Positions 18,397 to 28,585 of a stretch of 64,000 bases of DNA are shown here, piece by piece. The notes below the pieces were generated by a model, which was given only the letters and a program-made list of their open reading frames with translations, was not told the origin of the DNA and made no database searches. The position numbers and the translations under genes were made by a program. This stretch comes from Enterococcus caccae ATCC BAA-1240 (GTDB taxonomy: Bacteria; Bacillota; Bacilli; Lactobacillales; Enterococcaceae), in assembly GCF_000407145.1 (NCBI RefSeq), contig NZ_KE136472.1, positions 787,658 to 851,657 on the forward strand, in the 5' to 3' direction. The stretch's first letter is position 1; each line of letters begins with the position of its first letter.

Positions 18397-19299
18397 ATGA
18401 CTGAAGCACATAAATCCGGATTTGTGGCGATTGTAGGTAGACCTAACGTTGGTAAATCTACTTTATTGAATCGAATTGTCGGACAAAAAATTGCGATTAT
18501 GAGTGATAAAGCTCAAACAACTAGAAATAAAATCCAAGGGATTTATACTGTTCCTGAAGCCCAAATTGTTTTCATTGATACGCCAGGAATTCACAAACCA
18601 AAACATCGTTTAGGTGATTTTATGGTAGAAACGGCTTATAGCGCGCTTCGTGAAGTGGATGCAACACTATTTATGATTAGTGCGGATCAAAAAAGAGGTA
18701 AAGGGGATGACTTTATCATCGAACGCCTTAAAGCAATGACCAGCCCTGTTTATCTTGTGATCAATAAAATCGATACAGTTCATCCAGATCAACTTTTAGG
18801 TATTATTGAAGATTATGCAAGCCAAATGGAATTTGCGGAAGTTGTTCCGATTTCTGCGACTGAAGGAAATAACGTTGATCGTTTGATGGATGTTTTAGTG
18901 GATCAAATGCCAGAAGGGCCACAGTATTTCCCTGACGATCAAGTGACAGATCACCCAGAGTATTTTATTGTTTCTGAATTAGTACGTGAAAAGGTATTAT
19001 TACTTACAAGAGATGAAATCCCTCATTCTGTTGCAGTTGTTGTCGACTCAATGAAACGTGACGAAAATGATAAAGTCCGTATTCAAGCAACCATTATCGT
19101 TGAACGTGATAGCCAAAAAGGAATCATCATTGGCAAGGGTGGTAAGATGCTGAAACAAATCGGCACCAAAGCTCGACAAGATATTGAACATTTGCTTGAC
19201 GATAAAGTATACTTAGAACTTTGGGTAAAAGTCCAAAAAGACTGGCGCGATAAAAAAGTTCATTTACAAGATTTCGGTTACCGCAAAGACGATTATTAA
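18397..19299 (+). CDS. era: GTPase Era
   Basis: 300 residues. The GTPase domain shows GRPNVGKST (G1), [10 protein letters not shown] (G3), NKID (G4) and ISATEG (G5). The C-terminal KH domain has [14 protein letters not shown]. Era binds the 3' end of 16S rRNA and assists 30S assembly, in line with its neighbour ybeY. The ATG follows AGAGGAGAG. It is followed by a weak terminator at 19312. Confidence 0.97.
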   Translation: MTEAHKSGFVAIVGRPNVGKSTLLNRIVGQKIAIMSDKAQTTRNKIQGIYTVPEAQIVFIDTPGIHKPKHRLGDFMVETAYSALREVDATLFMISADQKRGKGDDFIIERLKAMTSPVYLVINKIDTVHPDQLLGIIEDYASQMEFAEVVPISATEGNNVDRLMDVLVDQMPEGPQYFPDDQVTDHPEYFIVSELVREKVLLLTRDEIPHSVAVVVDSMKRDENDKVRIQATIIVERDSQKGIIIGKGGKMLKQIGTKARQDIEHLLDDKVYLELWVKVQKDWRDKKVHLQDFGYRKDDY

Positions 19300-19311
19300 T
19301 GAGAAACGAAG

Positions 19312-19345
19312 GAACAATTCTGTGCTATTGCAGGATTGTTCTTTT
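19312..19345 (+). terminator. Short terminator between era and recO
   Basis: GAACAAT (19312-19318) pairs with ATTGTTC (19335-19341), followed by TTTTAC. A 7-bp stem with possible inner pairing; probably partial readthrough. Confidence 0.55.
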
Positions 19346-19392
19346 ACTTGTATCTCTGCTAAAATAGACTAGAAGATAATGGAGGCGAGAAC

Positions 19393-20214
19393 ATGACCTT
19401 AGGAGAAACCAAAGGAATTATTTTATTTACCAAGGATTATAAAGAAAAGGATAAATTGGTCAAGATATTTACGGAATCCTTTGGTAAAATGATGTTTTTT
19501 GTTAAAGGAGCGCATCGCAAAAATAATCCGATCGGTCCTGCTATTTTGCCTTTTACGGAAGCTGTTTATATTGGCGATTTTAGAGAAGACGGGCTATCTT
19601 TTTTAAATGGAAGTAAAGAAGCACATCCGCTTCGAATGATTCAAGAAGATATTTTTATCAATGCTTATGCGACGTATATTTTGAATTTAGTTGATGCAGC
19701 TATTGAAGATCGGACTTATGATCCTAACTTATATCATTTTGTCCAACAAGCATTAGGTTTGTTGAATGAAAAAAAAGATGCAGAAATCATTACGAATATT
19801 TTTGAAATTCAACTGTTGAATCGTTTTGGTATTTCACCAGAATGGACACATTGTGTGGTATGCGAGGAAAGGCAAGGGAAGTTTGATTATTCTTCAAAAT
19901 ACAGTGGTGTTTTGTGTGAACGACATTGGCATCTTGACAATCATCGTTACCATGCGGATCCTAGAGCAATCCATTTTATTCGCCTTTTTTCTGGAATTTC
20001 ATATGACAAAGTTCAGGATATCAATGTAAAATCGGAGACAAAAACTGCGATTCGACAAACAATCGATGAATTATATGATGAATATGTTGGAATTCATTTG
20101 AAAAGTAAGAAATTTATCGATCAAATGAAAAATTGGGAAGATACATTGAAGTTGTCGAAGCGAGAGAAAAAGGATGACGTGGAAGACCAGACAGACCCTA
20201 TCTTAAAGGAGTAA
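19393..20214 (+). CDS. recO: DNA repair protein RecO
   Basis: 273 residues. It begins with the N-terminal OB-fold stretch ETKGIILFTKDYKEKDKLVKIF and has a mid-protein zinc-ligand pair CVVCEE with a later CERH. RecO loads RecA onto SSB-coated DNA with RecR. The gene follows era, the usual Firmicute order. The ATG follows ATGGAGGCGAG. The tail (KREKKDDVEDQ) is charged and less conserved. Confidence 0.93.
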   Translation: MTLGETKGIILFTKDYKEKDKLVKIFTESFGKMMFFVKGAHRKNNPIGPAILPFTEAVYIGDFREDGLSFLNGSKEAHPLRMIQEDIFINAYATYILNLVDAAIEDRTYDPNLYHFVQQALGLLNEKKDAEIITNIFEIQLLNRFGISPEWTHCVVCEERQGKFDYSSKYSGVLCERHWHLDNHRYHADPRAIHFIRLFSGISYDKVQDINVKSETKTAIRQTIDELYDEYVGIHLKSKKFIDQMKNWEDTLKLSKREKKDDVEDQTDPILKE

Positions 20215-20399
20215 AGTACGATATATCACTGACTTCAACACCATTACTTATTCAAGAGGAGAATCCAGTGACTAATCGTATTTTTTTCACAAGCTAGATT
20301 TTACGAATTTGTAGAAACAAAAAGGCATCAAAAATGAACCATGATTTTTGAATGAAAAGAACAATTTTTCCAAAAGATATTTGAAACTAAAAAAATTAT

Positions 20400-20428
20400 T
20401 TGACTTCTTATTAAACTACGCTTATCAT
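20400..20428 (+). promoter_or_regulatory. Promoter of the glyQS T-box transcript
   Basis: TTGACT (20400-20405), 17-base spacer, TATCAT (20423-20428). A good vegetative promoter directly before the T-box leader. The stretch 20215-20399 shows nothing recognisable. Confidence 0.75.
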
Positions 20429-20434
20429 AAAGAG

Positions 20435-20634
20435 TAATTAAATAAATACGTTGAAAAAGAAGAGTAGAAAGAACTGCTGTTACAGCGAATCTGGGAAAGT
20501 GGGAGCCAGATACACGCAACTTTTGAAGGGCACTTTTGAGTATGTTTAAACGAAGCTGCCGATTGTTTATATCGGAAGTAGGGTGGAACCGCGATTATTC
20601 GTCCCTATGTCTCTTGGAGGCATAGGGACTTTTT
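20435..20634 (+). promoter_or_regulatory. Glycine T-box riboswitch
   Basis: A tRNA-sensing leader before glyQS. The T-box sequence AGGGTGGAACCGCG is at 20580-20593. The terminator helix GTCCCTATG (20601-20609) / CATAGGGAC (20621-20629) precedes TTTTT. In stem I, an apical hairpin ATCTGG ... CCAGAT is visible, and GGC at 20529-20531 followed by A is the best candidate glycine specifier. Uncharged tRNA-Gly should stabilise the antiterminator and allow glyQS transcription. Confidence 0.93.
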
Positions 20635-20697
20635 GTTTGCTGATTTCTGGTTAAGTTGATTAGGGTTGGCACGTTTTTAAATTTAAGGAGGAACATA

Positions 20698-21606
20698 ATG
20701 GACAAGAAACTTACTGTACAAGAAATGATTTTAACGTTGCAAAAATTCTGGTCGTCAAATGGGTGTATGCTAATGCAAGCCTACGACACAGAAAAAGGGG
20801 CAGGAACAATGAGTCCGTATACTTTTTTACGCGCAATCGGACCGGAACCTTGGAATGCCGCTTATGTAGAACCATCAAGAAGACCCGCAGATGGACGGTA
20901 TGGAGAGAATCCGAACCGTCTATATCAACATCATCAATTTCAAGTTGTGATGAAACCATCTCCTGAAAATATTCAAGAATTATATTTAGAGAGTTTGGAA
21001 TTGTTAGGAATCGATCCTTTAGCGCATGATATTCGTTTTGTTGAAGATAACTGGGAGAATCCTTCAATGGGGTGTGCTGGTTTAGGCTGGGAAGTTTGGC
21101 TTGATGGTATGGAAATTACTCAATTCACGTATTTCCAGCAAGTAGGAGGTTTGGCTTGTCATCCAGTTACGTCTGAAATCACTTACGGAATCGAACGACT
21201 GGCGTCTTATATTCAAGAAGTAGAGAGTGTTTACGATTTAGAATGGACACAAGGGGTTAAATATGGCGAAATTTTCAATCAGCCTGAATATGAGCATTCA
21301 AAATATTCATTTGAAGTGAGCAATCAAGAAATGCTATTAGAAAACTTTGATAAATTTGAAAAAGAAGCAAAACGTTGTATTGATGAAAGCTTGGTACATC
21401 CAGCGTATGATTATATTTTAAAATGCAGCCATACGTTCAACTTGTTAGATGCTCGTGGCGCAGTCTCTGTAACAGAGCGTGCTGGGTATTTAGCTCGTAT
21501 CAGAAATATGGCAAAAGCTGTAGCGAAAATTTTTGTTGCAGAACGTGAAAAACTAGGATTCCCACTTTTAAACAAAGAGAATCAAACTACTAAGGAGGCG
21601 AAATAA
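20698..21606 (+). CDS. glyQ: Glycine--tRNA ligase alpha subunit
   Basis: 302 residues. It carries the class II core of the heterotetrameric Gly[52 protein letters not shown] and [14 protein letters not shown]. It charges tRNA-Gly with GlyS. The ATG at 20698 follows AAGGAGG; the upstream in-frame start at 20656 lacks a ribosome site. It is controlled by the T-box upstream, and its stop is one base before the glyS start. Confidence 0.97.
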   Translation: MDKKLTVQEMILTLQKFWSSNGCMLMQAYDTEKGAGTMSPYTFLRAIGPEPWNAAYVEPSRRPADGRYGENPNRLYQHHQFQVVMKPSPENIQELYLESLELLGIDPLAHDIRFVEDNWENPSMGCAGLGWEVWLDGMEITQFTYFQQVGGLACHPVTSEITYGIERLASYIQEVESVYDLEWTQGVKYGEIFNQPEYEHSKYSFEVSNQEMLLENFDKFEKEAKRCIDESLVHPAYDYILKCSHTFNLLDARGAVSVTERAGYLARIRNMAKAVAKIFVAEREKLGFPLLNKENQTTKEAK

Positions 21607-21607
21607 C

Positions 21608-23689
21608 ATGGCAAAAGACTTATTACTTGAAATTGGCTTAGAAGAAATGCCTGCTCATATTGTCAGCCCGAGTCGTTTACAATTAGAAAATAAAATAGTA
21701 AAATTCTTAGAAGAAAATAATTTGTCTTATGAAACAGTTCAAAGCTTTTCAACGCCTCGTCGCTTGGCTGTTCGTGTCACACAATTGCCGGAGCAACAAG
21801 AAGATACACAGGAAGAAGTCAAAGGACCTGCTAAAAAAATCGCTCAAGACGCTGAAGGAAATTGGAGTAAGGCCGCTGAAGGATTTGTCAGAGGACAAGG
21901 TTTGACTACTGATGCGATTACATTTAAAGCATTAAACGGTGTAGAATATGTCTATGTCACAAAACATAATCAAGGACAAAAAACGAGCGATGTATTAGCA
22001 GGATTAAAAGATGTTATTACAAGTTTGACTTTTCCTGTTACTATGCATTGGGCGGATTATGATTTTGAGTATATTCGTCCGATTCATTGGATCGTGGCAT
22101 TATTGGACGATGAAGTGATCCCATTTTCAGTCTTAGATGTGACAACCGGGAATAGTTCTCGTGGTCATCGATTCTTGGGTGATGACGTGACATTTAACCA
22201 TTCCAATGAATACGAGGAAAAAATGAAAGAACAATTTGTGATCGTTGATCCTAATGAAAGAAAAACGATGATCATCGATCAAGCAAATCAACTAGCTGAT
22301 AAAAATAATTGGAAACTTGATTTAGATGAGAAGTTGTTGGAAGAAGTCAATAATTTAGTTGAATATCCTACGGCATTTGTAGGAGGGTTCGATGAAAAAT
22401 ATCTTTCAGTACCAGATGAAGTTTTAGTTACTTCAATGAAAGAACATCAACGTTATTTTGATGTCCGTAATGATCAAGGATTATTATTGCCGCATTTTAT
22501 TTCTGTACGAAATGGAGATAGTGTCCATATTGAGAATGTGATCAAAGGAAATGAAAAAGTCTTGATTGCACGTTTAGAAGATGCTGAATTTTTCTATAGT
22601 GAAGACAAAAAGCTATCAATCGAAGAGTGTGTCAATAGATTGAAAAATGTGACGTTCCATGAAAAAATTGGAACGATTTATGAAAAAATGCAGCGCGTAG
22701 GTATTATTGGACAAATTATCGGAAAAGAAGTTGGTTTATCTGAGACTGAACTAGCTGACTTAAAACGGGCTTCTGAAATTTATAAATTTGATTTAGTAAC
22801 CAATATGGTGGGGGAATTCCCAGAATTGCAAGGAATAATGGGTGAAAAATATGCATTACTTCAAGGTGAAAAAACAGAGGTAGCTCAAGCAATACGAGAG
22901 CATTATTTGCCAACATCAAGTGAGGGAGCATTGCCAGAATCATCTATTGGAGCAGTGTTGGCATTGGCTGACAAGCTAGATAGTGTTTTCGCGTTCTTTG
23001 CAGTGGGTATGATTCCTAGTGGTTCAAATGATCCGTATGCCTTACGTCGACAAACATATGGTGTGATACGTATTGTTGAAGCTAAAGGCTGGCAGTTCCC
23101 GTTAGTTCAATTACAAATGGATATTGATGCAGCTGTTAATGCAGACAGTCAAAAATACGGAATTCAATTAACGAGTGGACAAGAAGAAGTGATTGAATTT
23201 GTAAAAGCTCGTTTGCGTCAATTGTTGATGGCAAAAGATGTTCGTCATGATGTGATTGATGCAGTGATTTCATCTGAGCAAAAAGATTTAGCAAAACTAT
23301 TTTCGTCAGCAACAATTTTGAAAAAACATTTGTTAGATGAAGATTTCAAACCTTCGATGGAAGCTTTGACACGAGTGATCAATTTAGCTAAAAAAGGTCG
23401 CGAGTTATTGAATCAAGAAAGCAAGATCGATGCTACATTATTTGAAAATGATGCTGAAAAAGCGTTGCATCAGGCTGTTAATAACATAGAAGAGCAGTTT
23501 GCTGAAAGTACAATGTCTGAAAATTATCAAGCATTAATAGAGTTGCGTCCGTTGATTGAACAATATTTCGAAGAAACAATGGTCATGGTGGACAACGAAC
23601 AAGTGAAGATGAATCGTTTGAAAGAACTTAATCGGATTGCTAAAATGTCCTTATCATTGGCAAGTTTAGATTTATTGATCGTAAAATAA
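21608..23689 (+). CDS. glyS: Glycine--tRNA ligase beta subunit
   Basis: 693 residues, the normal length. It opens [18 protein letters not shown] and has [32 protein letters not shown] and [17 protein letters not shown], all typical of the beta subunit, including an HD-like middle and a C-terminal anticodon-binding domain. The ATG follows AAGGAGGCG, 1 base after glyQ. It ends the T-box operon. Confidence 0.97.
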   Translation: MAKDLLLEIGLEEMPAHIVSPSRLQLENKIVKFLEENNLSYETVQSFSTPRRLAVRVTQLPEQQEDTQEEVKGPAKKIAQDAEGNWSKAAEGFVRGQGLTTDAITFKALNGVEYVYVTKHNQGQKTSDVLAGLKDVITSLTFPVTMHWADYDFEYIRPIHWIVALLDDEVIPFSVLDVTTGNSSRGHRFLGDDVTFNHSNEYEEKMKEQFVIVDPNERKTMIIDQANQLADKNNWKLDLDEKLLEEVNNLVEYPTAFVGGFDEKYLSVPDEVLVTSMKEHQRYFDVRNDQGLLLPHFISVRNGDSVHIENVIKGNEKVLIARLEDAEFFYSEDKKLSIEECVNRLKNVTFHEKIGTIYEKMQRVGIIGQIIGKEVGLSETELADLKRASEIYKFDLVTNMVGEFPELQGIMGEKYALLQGEKTEVAQAIREHYLPTSSEGALPESSIGAVLALADKLDSVFAFFAVGMIPSGSNDPYALRRQTYGVIRIVEAKGWQFPLVQLQMDIDAAVNADSQKYGIQLTSGQEEVIEFVKARLRQLLMAKDVRHDVIDAVISSEQKDLAKLFSSATILKKHLLDEDFKPSMEALTRVINLAKKGRELLNQESKIDATLFENDAEKALHQAVNNIEEQFAESTMSENYQALIELRPLIEQYFEETMVMVDNEQVKMNRLKELNRIAKMSLSLASLDLLIVK

Positions 23690-23739
23690 ATAAATCAAGT
23701 AGGTTGCTACTTCTCTAGCTGTTTATTAGATTTTAGAGG

Positions 23740-23893
23740 ATGGGGCAGAAGTGTTTAATCCCGAGAACCAAGTGGGGACTGTGCAACAATGTTTATCTGC
23801 GACGGGCCATTAGCGAGAAAGCATCAACTCGTTCCTCGTTGTGTTTTACAGCAATTTCAGCTTATTTCCGAAGGGATTGTTTCTGATTCCATC
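23740..23893. repeat. Intergenic repeat element bounded by an imperfect inverted repeat
   Basis: Left end GGGGCAGAAGTGTTTAATCCC and right end GGGATTGTTTCTGATTCC form an imperfect inverted repeat (CAGAA ... AATCCC / GGGATT ... TTCTG) ~150 bases apart. Positions 23822-23856 are the reverse complement of the core of the 34-bp repeats at 130-235 (AATTGCTG, AAACACAACGA, GAGTTGATG). I judge this a dispersed non-coding element. No gene lies between glyS and 24095. Confidence 0.65.
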
Positions 23894-23907
23894 GTTTATT
23901 GTATTTA

Positions 23908-23953
23908 GAGTGAGAAACAAAAGTAGATGTTACTTTTGTTTCTCACTCTTTTT
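23908..23953 (+). terminator. Strong terminator upstream of the DUF2177 operon
   Basis: An 18-bp perfect stem: GAGTGAGAAACAAAAGTA (23908-23925) pairs with 23931-23948, a 5-base loop, then TTTTTATT. It presumably ends glyQS transcription after the intergenic repeat. Confidence 0.9.
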
Positions 23954-24034
23954 ATTTTTAAAATGCCGATTTTGATAATTCGTGGTATTAAGAATGACTC
24001 TTTGAGCAAAATTTTTTCATAATTATTTTCAACG

Positions 24035-24062
24035 TGGTAGGATAAACTTATCGAATGATAAG
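24035..24062 (+). promoter_or_regulatory. Promoter and candidate operator of the DUF2177 operon
   Basis: An extended -10 TGG-TAGGAT (TAGGAT at 24038-24043) is followed at once by the dyad CTTATC-GAAT-GATAAG (24047-24062), placed at the expected transcription start. A TetR-family gene closes the operon, so this dyad is a candidate TetR operator. Assignment is inference. Confidence 0.4.
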
Positions 24063-24094
24063 GTGTTCGTGATGTTTTTCTAGGAGGAGAGAGA

Positions 24095-24499
24095 ATGAAT
24101 TATTTTTTAAGAATATTTACCACTGCTGCTTTGACATTTTTGGTGCTGGATTTTACTTGGCTACTTTTGATCGCTAGGAAAATTTATCAAGATCAGTTAG
24201 GTAGTTTACTAGGTACTACAAAAATCATTCCAGCAGCAATTTTTTATAGTGTTTATCTAATGGGAATGCTCTTTTTCGTAGTTTATCCTGCGCTTGAAAA
24301 AAATAGTTTAATGTATGCTCTTTTAGCAGGGGCTTTTCTGGGGTTATTATGTTATGCCACATATGATTTGACAAACTTGGCTACCATTAAAAATTGGCCC
24401 GCTTTTGTGACAATCATCGATTTAATATGGGGAGCAGCAGTCACTGCAACCACTTGTGGTTTTACAGTTTTTGTAGCTCAGTACTTTAAGTGGAGGTAA
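24095..24499 (+). CDS. DUF2177-family integral membrane protein
   Basis: 134 residues, almost entirely hydrophobic, with four predicted TM helices. It has LDFTWLLLIARKIYQDQLG near the N-terminus and CYATYDLTNLATIKNW in the middle, as in DUF2177 proteins. Function unknown. Members often occur beside DUF1295 proteins, as here, in bacterial lipid-modification gene sets. The ATG follows AGGAGGAGAG; the next gene starts 7 bases after its stop. Confidence 0.82.
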   Translation: MNYFLRIFTTAALTFLVLDFTWLLLIARKIYQDQLGSLLGTTKIIPAAIFYSVYLMGMLFFVVYPALEKNSLMYALLAGAFLGLLCYATYDLTNLATIKNWPAFVTIIDLIWGAAVTATTCGFTVFVAQYFKWR

Positions 24500-24506
24500 T
24501 TAGAAT

Positions 24507-26315
24507 ATGGATGATCAAGCAATTGATTATAAAAAGTTGTTGAATGCCTTTCAACAAGGCGCTACCCAAGTAATCAAGGAGAAACAAGAATTAAATCAAA
24601 TTAACGTATTTCCTGTATCAGACGGAGATACAGGAAGTAATTTGGCTTCATTGATGCAAGCGATTTTAGAGGAAACCAATAAGGAAGCAACATCTGTTTT
24701 AGAGGTGTTTGAAAGAGTTGCGGAAGCATCTTTATTAGGAGCTAGAGGAAATTCAGGAATTATTTTTGCTCAATATTTTAATGGTATCTATAATAATTTA
24801 TTGATTCAAGAAGAAAAAAATTCTGTTGCAAGTTTTGTAAAAAGTGTGAAATCAGCAATTGCAGAAGCGTATCAAGCAATCAGTAATCCTGTTGAAGGGA
24901 CGATTATTACGGTTATTCGATCATGGGCAGAAGCACTTAGTGAAAATGATCAAGTACAAGGGTTAGAAAAACTTCTACCAAAAGCCTTAGCTGAAGCCGA
25001 ACAAGCGTTAAACAACACGACAAAGCAATTAAAGGTGTTGCAAAGAAATCAAGTGGTCGACGCAGGAGCAAAAGGTTTTTACATATTTATAACAGGATTT
25101 ACGCATGCTTTTGTAAATAAAGAAACCACCGTTAAATCAAGGACCTATTCTGATGATTCACCCAAAATAGAGATATCTGACACCAAACATTTGAATACTT
25201 CCGAACCAAAATATAGATATTGTACTGAAATTTTATTAGATCATGTAACAAAGCCAAAAGCCGAAATTCAAATGAAATTAGCTCCATATGGAGATTCACT
25301 CATTGTCGCTGTAAATCGCAACAAAGCTAGAATTCATATTCATTCTAATCAACCAGATGAGGTATTAAGCTATTTAAGTACGATTGGTCAACCTTTGCAA
25401 CAAAAGGCAGATGATATGTTGTTACAATACCAAGTAAATCAACACAAAAAGGCGTCGATTGCATTAGTAACGGATTCAATTGCTGATGTTCCTGCTGAGT
25501 ATATATTAAATAATCAAATTCATGTTCTGCCGATGAACATATTGATTGGAAATACTAGTTATATTGATAAAATAACGATTCAAAGTAAACAATTTTTTAA
25601 AATGAATAAAAATCGATCTGAGCGGGCAACTAGTTCGCAGCCGACACTAAAAACGGTTGAAAATCTTTTTTCCTTTTTGGAAACGAGATACGAAGCAATT
25701 ATTGTTATCACAGTTGCTGACAAACTAAGTGGGACATTTCATACAGTAAAAGAAGCTGCAAAGAAAATGACAGCATCAACTACTAGGATCGAAGTCATTG
25801 ATTCTAAACAAAATTCTGCTGCTCAAGGATTACTAATAATGAATGCAGCTGAATTGATTCATTCTGGACTGACTTTTGATGAAATTGTGGAACAAATTAA
25901 AAAGAAGCGTAGTCAACTTAAAATACTCGTTAGCGTAGACGATTTAGATCCTATGATCGATTCTGGCAGAATACCACAATTTGCCGGGAAAATAGCAAAA
26001 AAAATCAACGTAAAACCGATTGTCAGTTTGAACGAGAAAGGGGAAGGGCAACTAAGTGATTTTGCATTTAGCTTGAAAGGAAACGAACGAAAGATTATTC
26101 ATCAATTAAAAAAAATCCATACTAAAAATAAAATAAGACGTTATGCGATCATCCATGCAAACGCAGAGCAAAGAGCGCAACATTGGAAAAATAAATTGAG
26201 TGAAGCAGTAGGTTTTCAGCCAAGTTATATAATGGATATTTCAACAGTAATTGCAATGAGTGCAGGTCAAGGAAGTATCGCTGTGGCGGTTGAAATTGAA
26301 GAAAGAGGGGATTAG
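24507..26315 (+). CDS. Fused DAK2 (FakA-like) kinase and DegV (FakB-like) fatty-acid-binding protein
   Basis: 602 residues in two parts. Residues 1-~200 are a DAK2/DhaL-type ATP-binding domain ([47 protein letters not shown]). A linker of ~100 residues follows. Residues ~315-600 are a DegV lipid-binding domain ([38 protein letters not shown]). In FakAB, separate proteins make acyl-phosphate from free fatty acid; here kinase and binder are one chain. It lies inside a membrane-protein operon. The fusion may phosphorylate an acyl or related lipid held in its own DegV half; the substrate is unknown. Confidence 0.85.
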   Translation: MDDQAIDYKKLLNAFQQGATQVIKEKQELNQINVFPVSDGDTGSNLASLMQAILEETNKEATSVLEVFERVAEASLLGARGNSGIIFAQYFNGIYNNLLIQEEKNSVASFVKSVKSAIAEAYQAISNPVEGTIITVIRSWAEALSENDQVQGLEKLLPKALAEAEQALNNTTKQLKVLQRNQVVDAGAKGFYIFITGFTHAFVNKETTVKSRTYSDDSPKIEISDTKHLNTSEPKYRYCTEILLDHVTKPKAEIQMKLAPYGDSLIVAVNRNKARIHIHSNQPDEVLSYLSTIGQPLQQKADDMLLQYQVNQHKKASIALVTDSIADVPAEYILNNQIHVLPMNILIGNTSYIDKITIQSKQFFKMNKNRSERATSSQPTLKTVENLFSFLETRYEAIIVITVADKLSGTFHTVKEAAKKMTASTTRIEVIDSKQNSAAQGLLIMNAAELIHSGLTFDEIVEQIKKKRSQLKILVSVDDLDPMIDSGRIPQFAGKIAKKINVKPIVSLNEKGEGQLSDFAFSLKGNERKIIHQLKKIHTKNKIRRYAIIHANAEQRAQHWKNKLSEAVGFQPSYIMDISTVIAMSAGQGSIAVAVEIEERGD

Positions 26316-26316
26316 T

Positions 26317-27090
26317 ATGACTATTTGGATTATTAGTAGTGTCATTTTTATTTATTTTACGTTGTTATTCTTTTTAGCGCAGTATCTTCATAACAACTCT
26401 ATTGTTGATTTAGCTTGGGGGATCGGTTTTGTACTTGTTGCGATTACCGGATATATAGCGATGCCGGAAAAAACGACAGTTAGTACGACTGTTCTTATAT
26501 TAGTAACGATTTGGGGGCTACGCTTGTTTTTCCATTTAGCTAAACGTAATATTGGCAAACCAGAAGATTATCGCTATGTAAATATGAGAAAACGATGGGG
26601 AAATCATTTCGCAAAACTAAAAGCTTATCTAAATGTCTTTGTTCTTCAAGGTGTCCTTTTGCTAGTTGTTTCACTGCCGATTCTTTTTGTTATGACAAGT
26701 TCAGTTGATCTGTTTTATTGGTGGAATGGAGTAGGTGTTATAGTTTGGCTTTTAGGATTTGCTTATGAAACGATTGGAGATGCTCAGTTAACAAAATTTA
26801 AAAAAAAGGGTAACAATCATGGGAAACTGTTGACAACAGGATTATGGGCGACAACAAGGCACCCTAATTATTTTGGTGAGGCACTAAGTTGGTGGGGGAT
26901 TTTTCTTATAAGTTTGAATGATACACGAAATGTTTGGGGAATTATTGGACCTGTAACGATTACTTTGTTGCTTTTATTTGTTTCAGGAGTTCCTTTATTA
27001 GAAAAAAAATACAAAGATCGACCAGATTTTATTGCGTATGCAAATAAAACACCAAAATTTGTTCCGTTTATTGGAAAAAAAGGGTTATAA
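26317..27090 (+). CDS. DUF1295-family membrane protein (steroid 5-alpha-reductase/isoprenylcysteine methyltransferase-like)
   Basis: 257 residues, about six to seven TM helices. The C-terminal half has the family signature: [18 protein letters not shown], then SWWGIFL and [16 protein letters not shown]. Families with this fold are membrane NADPH reductases or methyltransferases acting on lipids. The ATG at 26317 follows AGAGGGG, two bases after the DAK2-DegV stop, so coupling is tight. Its presence beside DUF2177 recalls bacterial clusters that modify membrane fatty acids, but no cyclopropane synthase is present here. Confidence 0.85.
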   Translation: MTIWIISSVIFIYFTLLFFLAQYLHNNSIVDLAWGIGFVLVAITGYIAMPEKTTVSTTVLILVTIWGLRLFFHLAKRNIGKPEDYRYVNMRKRWGNHFAKLKAYLNVFVLQGVLLLVVSLPILFVMTSSVDLFYWWNGVGVIVWLLGFAYETIGDAQLTKFKKKGNNHGKLLTTGLWATTRHPNYFGEALSWWGIFLISLNDTRNVWGIIGPVTITLLLLFVSGVPLLEKKYKDRPDFIAYANKTPKFVPFIGKKGL

Positions 27091-27102
27091 GGAGGAATTA
27101 TC

Positions 27103-27909
27103 ATGACTAAAAATGAGTCTTTAAGAACAAAGTGGTTTGTAACGGTCGTTTATTTCGTAATGATTGCTGTAAACGCAGCTGCGGTATTACTGCCTTTAAA
27201 TGGCATGACGACACAGGAAGTTTCAGATACATATCCGAATTTATTTGCTCCAGCAGGTTTGACGTTTGCAATTTGGTCAGTGATTTATCTATTACTAGCA
27301 GGATTTGTTGTCTATCAATGGGTTAAACCAGTAGATCAATCTATATTAAGTCATCATCAACTTGGCAAAAAGCTTAGTGTGTTATTTATTATTTCTTCAA
27401 TTTTAAATAGTATTTGGCTATTAGCATGGCAATATTTGCAAATTGATTTATCTGTCGTGATTATGTTGGCTTTGTTGATTGTGTTGATTTATATGAATCG
27501 TATTCTGACTAAAGCTAAGCTAACTAAAAATGATTATATATTTGTGCGATTACCTTTTAGCATTTATTTTGGTTGGATCACGATTGCGACGATTGCCAAC
27601 ATCACGGCATTTTTAGTTGATAAAAACATCGCTTTTCTTCAAAATAATCAAGTCATGTGGACGATTATTGTATTGATCGTGGGTCTAGTAATCATTGCTA
27701 CAACTATTATTCGCAATCGTGATATTGCATACGGTTTAGCCGCATTGTGGGCATATTATGGAATCTTACTTAAGCATCAAGCAGCGGATGGGTGGAATGG
27801 AGCTTATCCAGCGATTATGACCACAGTAGGAATCTGCTTAGTCATTTTAGCAATTTTATGTATTTATGAATTTGTTTTACTCTTAAAACAAAAAAAGAAT
27901 GTTATCTAG
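27103..27909 (+). CDS. TspO/MBR-related tryptophan-rich membrane protein
   Basis: 268 residues with seven or eight TM helices. Trp- and Pro-containing segments resemble the tryptophan-rich sensory (TspO-like) family: NLFAPAGLTFAIWSVIY, LNSIWLLAWQYL, YFGWITIATIANI and LWAYYGILLKH. It is longer than classical five-helix TspO (~160 residues). The ligand is unknown; tetrapyrroles or sterol-like molecules are bound by relatives. The ATG follows AAGGAGG, 12 bases after the DUF1295 gene, so it belongs to the same operon. Confidence 0.78.
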   Translation: MTKNESLRTKWFVTVVYFVMIAVNAAAVLLPLNGMTTQEVSDTYPNLFAPAGLTFAIWSVIYLLLAGFVVYQWVKPVDQSILSHHQLGKKLSVLFIISSILNSIWLLAWQYLQIDLSVVIMLALLIVLIYMNRILTKAKLTKNDYIFVRLPFSIYFGWITIATIANITAFLVDKNIAFLQNNQVMWTIIVLIVGLVIIATTIIRNRDIAYGLAALWAYYGILLKHQAADGWNGAYPAIMTTVGICLVILAILCIYEFVLLLKQKKNVI

Positions 27910-27971
27910 TATAGGTTTCTTTGTCTACTTCTGTTAAAATAGGAATCAAATCAACTATAGGTGGCTAAGTG

Positions 27972-28544
27972 ATGGATAAAGAAATGAAAAATACTAGATC
28001 TAAAATTATTCAAGTGGCGACACGTTTATTTATGGATAACGGCTACCAAAGTACTTCAACTAGACAAATTGCGCAGTTAGCAGAAGTGACACAGCCTAAT
28101 TTATATCATCATTTTAGAAATAAAGAGGAAGTTTATGTTGGGGTTATTGAGAGTCTGTTAGGGGATGTAAATGAAGAATTAGTGAACATTGTTGAGGACC
28201 AAAATCTTGATACTATTAATAAGTTACAAAAATTTGCAGAATGTCTTAAAACAAAGCATCCATTTGATTTTGATTTGATGATGCATGATTTTAGAACGAA
28301 GTTAACAAAAGAGACACAGCTTAAATTATTTACATTATGGAATCAGTCATACAAAAAGCCGTTGCTGGATCTCTTTAAAAAGAGTGATTTTAGTATTCGT
28401 AAAGGATTGTCACCTGAAGTTGCAACGACCCACTTTTTGAACACGTTATCTCCATATATCAAAACAGAGCAAAGTAATTCAACATTAAGTATTGAACAAG
28501 TAGTTGATTTGTTTGTGTTTGGAGTTTCAGCGAATAAAAACTAA
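27972..28544 (+). CDS. TetR/AcrR-family transcriptional regulator
   Basis: 190 residues. N-terminal helix-turn-helix: SKIIQVATRLFMDNGYQSTSTRQIAQLAEVTQPNLYHHFRNKEEVY. The C-terminal ligand domain is not recognisable. The ATG at 27972 lies 8 bases after AGGTGG. It is 62 bases downstream of the TspO-like gene in the same direction, so it probably controls that operon; the dyad at 24047-24062 is a candidate operator. Its stop codon overlaps the start of the terminator at 28543. Confidence 0.88.
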   Translation: MDKEMKNTRSKIIQVATRLFMDNGYQSTSTRQIAQLAEVTQPNLYHHFRNKEEVYVGVIESLLGDVNEELVNIVEDQNLDTINKLQKFAECLKTKHPFDFDLMMHDFRTKLTKETQLKLFTLWNQSYKKPLLDLFKKSDFSIRKGLSPEVATTHFLNTLSPYIKTEQSNSTLSIEQVVDLFVFGVSANKN

Positions 28545-28583
28545 AACAAGAGCCAACGTAATCAATACGTTGGCTCTTGTTTT
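28543..28583. terminator. Bidirectional terminator between the tetR-type gene and yidC
   Basis: AAAACAAGAGCCAACGTA (28543-28560) pairs perfectly with 28566-28583, an 18-bp stem with a 5-base loop, with A- and T-runs at either side. It serves the + strand TetR-type gene and the minus strand yidC (stop at 28586). Confidence 0.92.
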
Positions 28584-28585
28584 TT

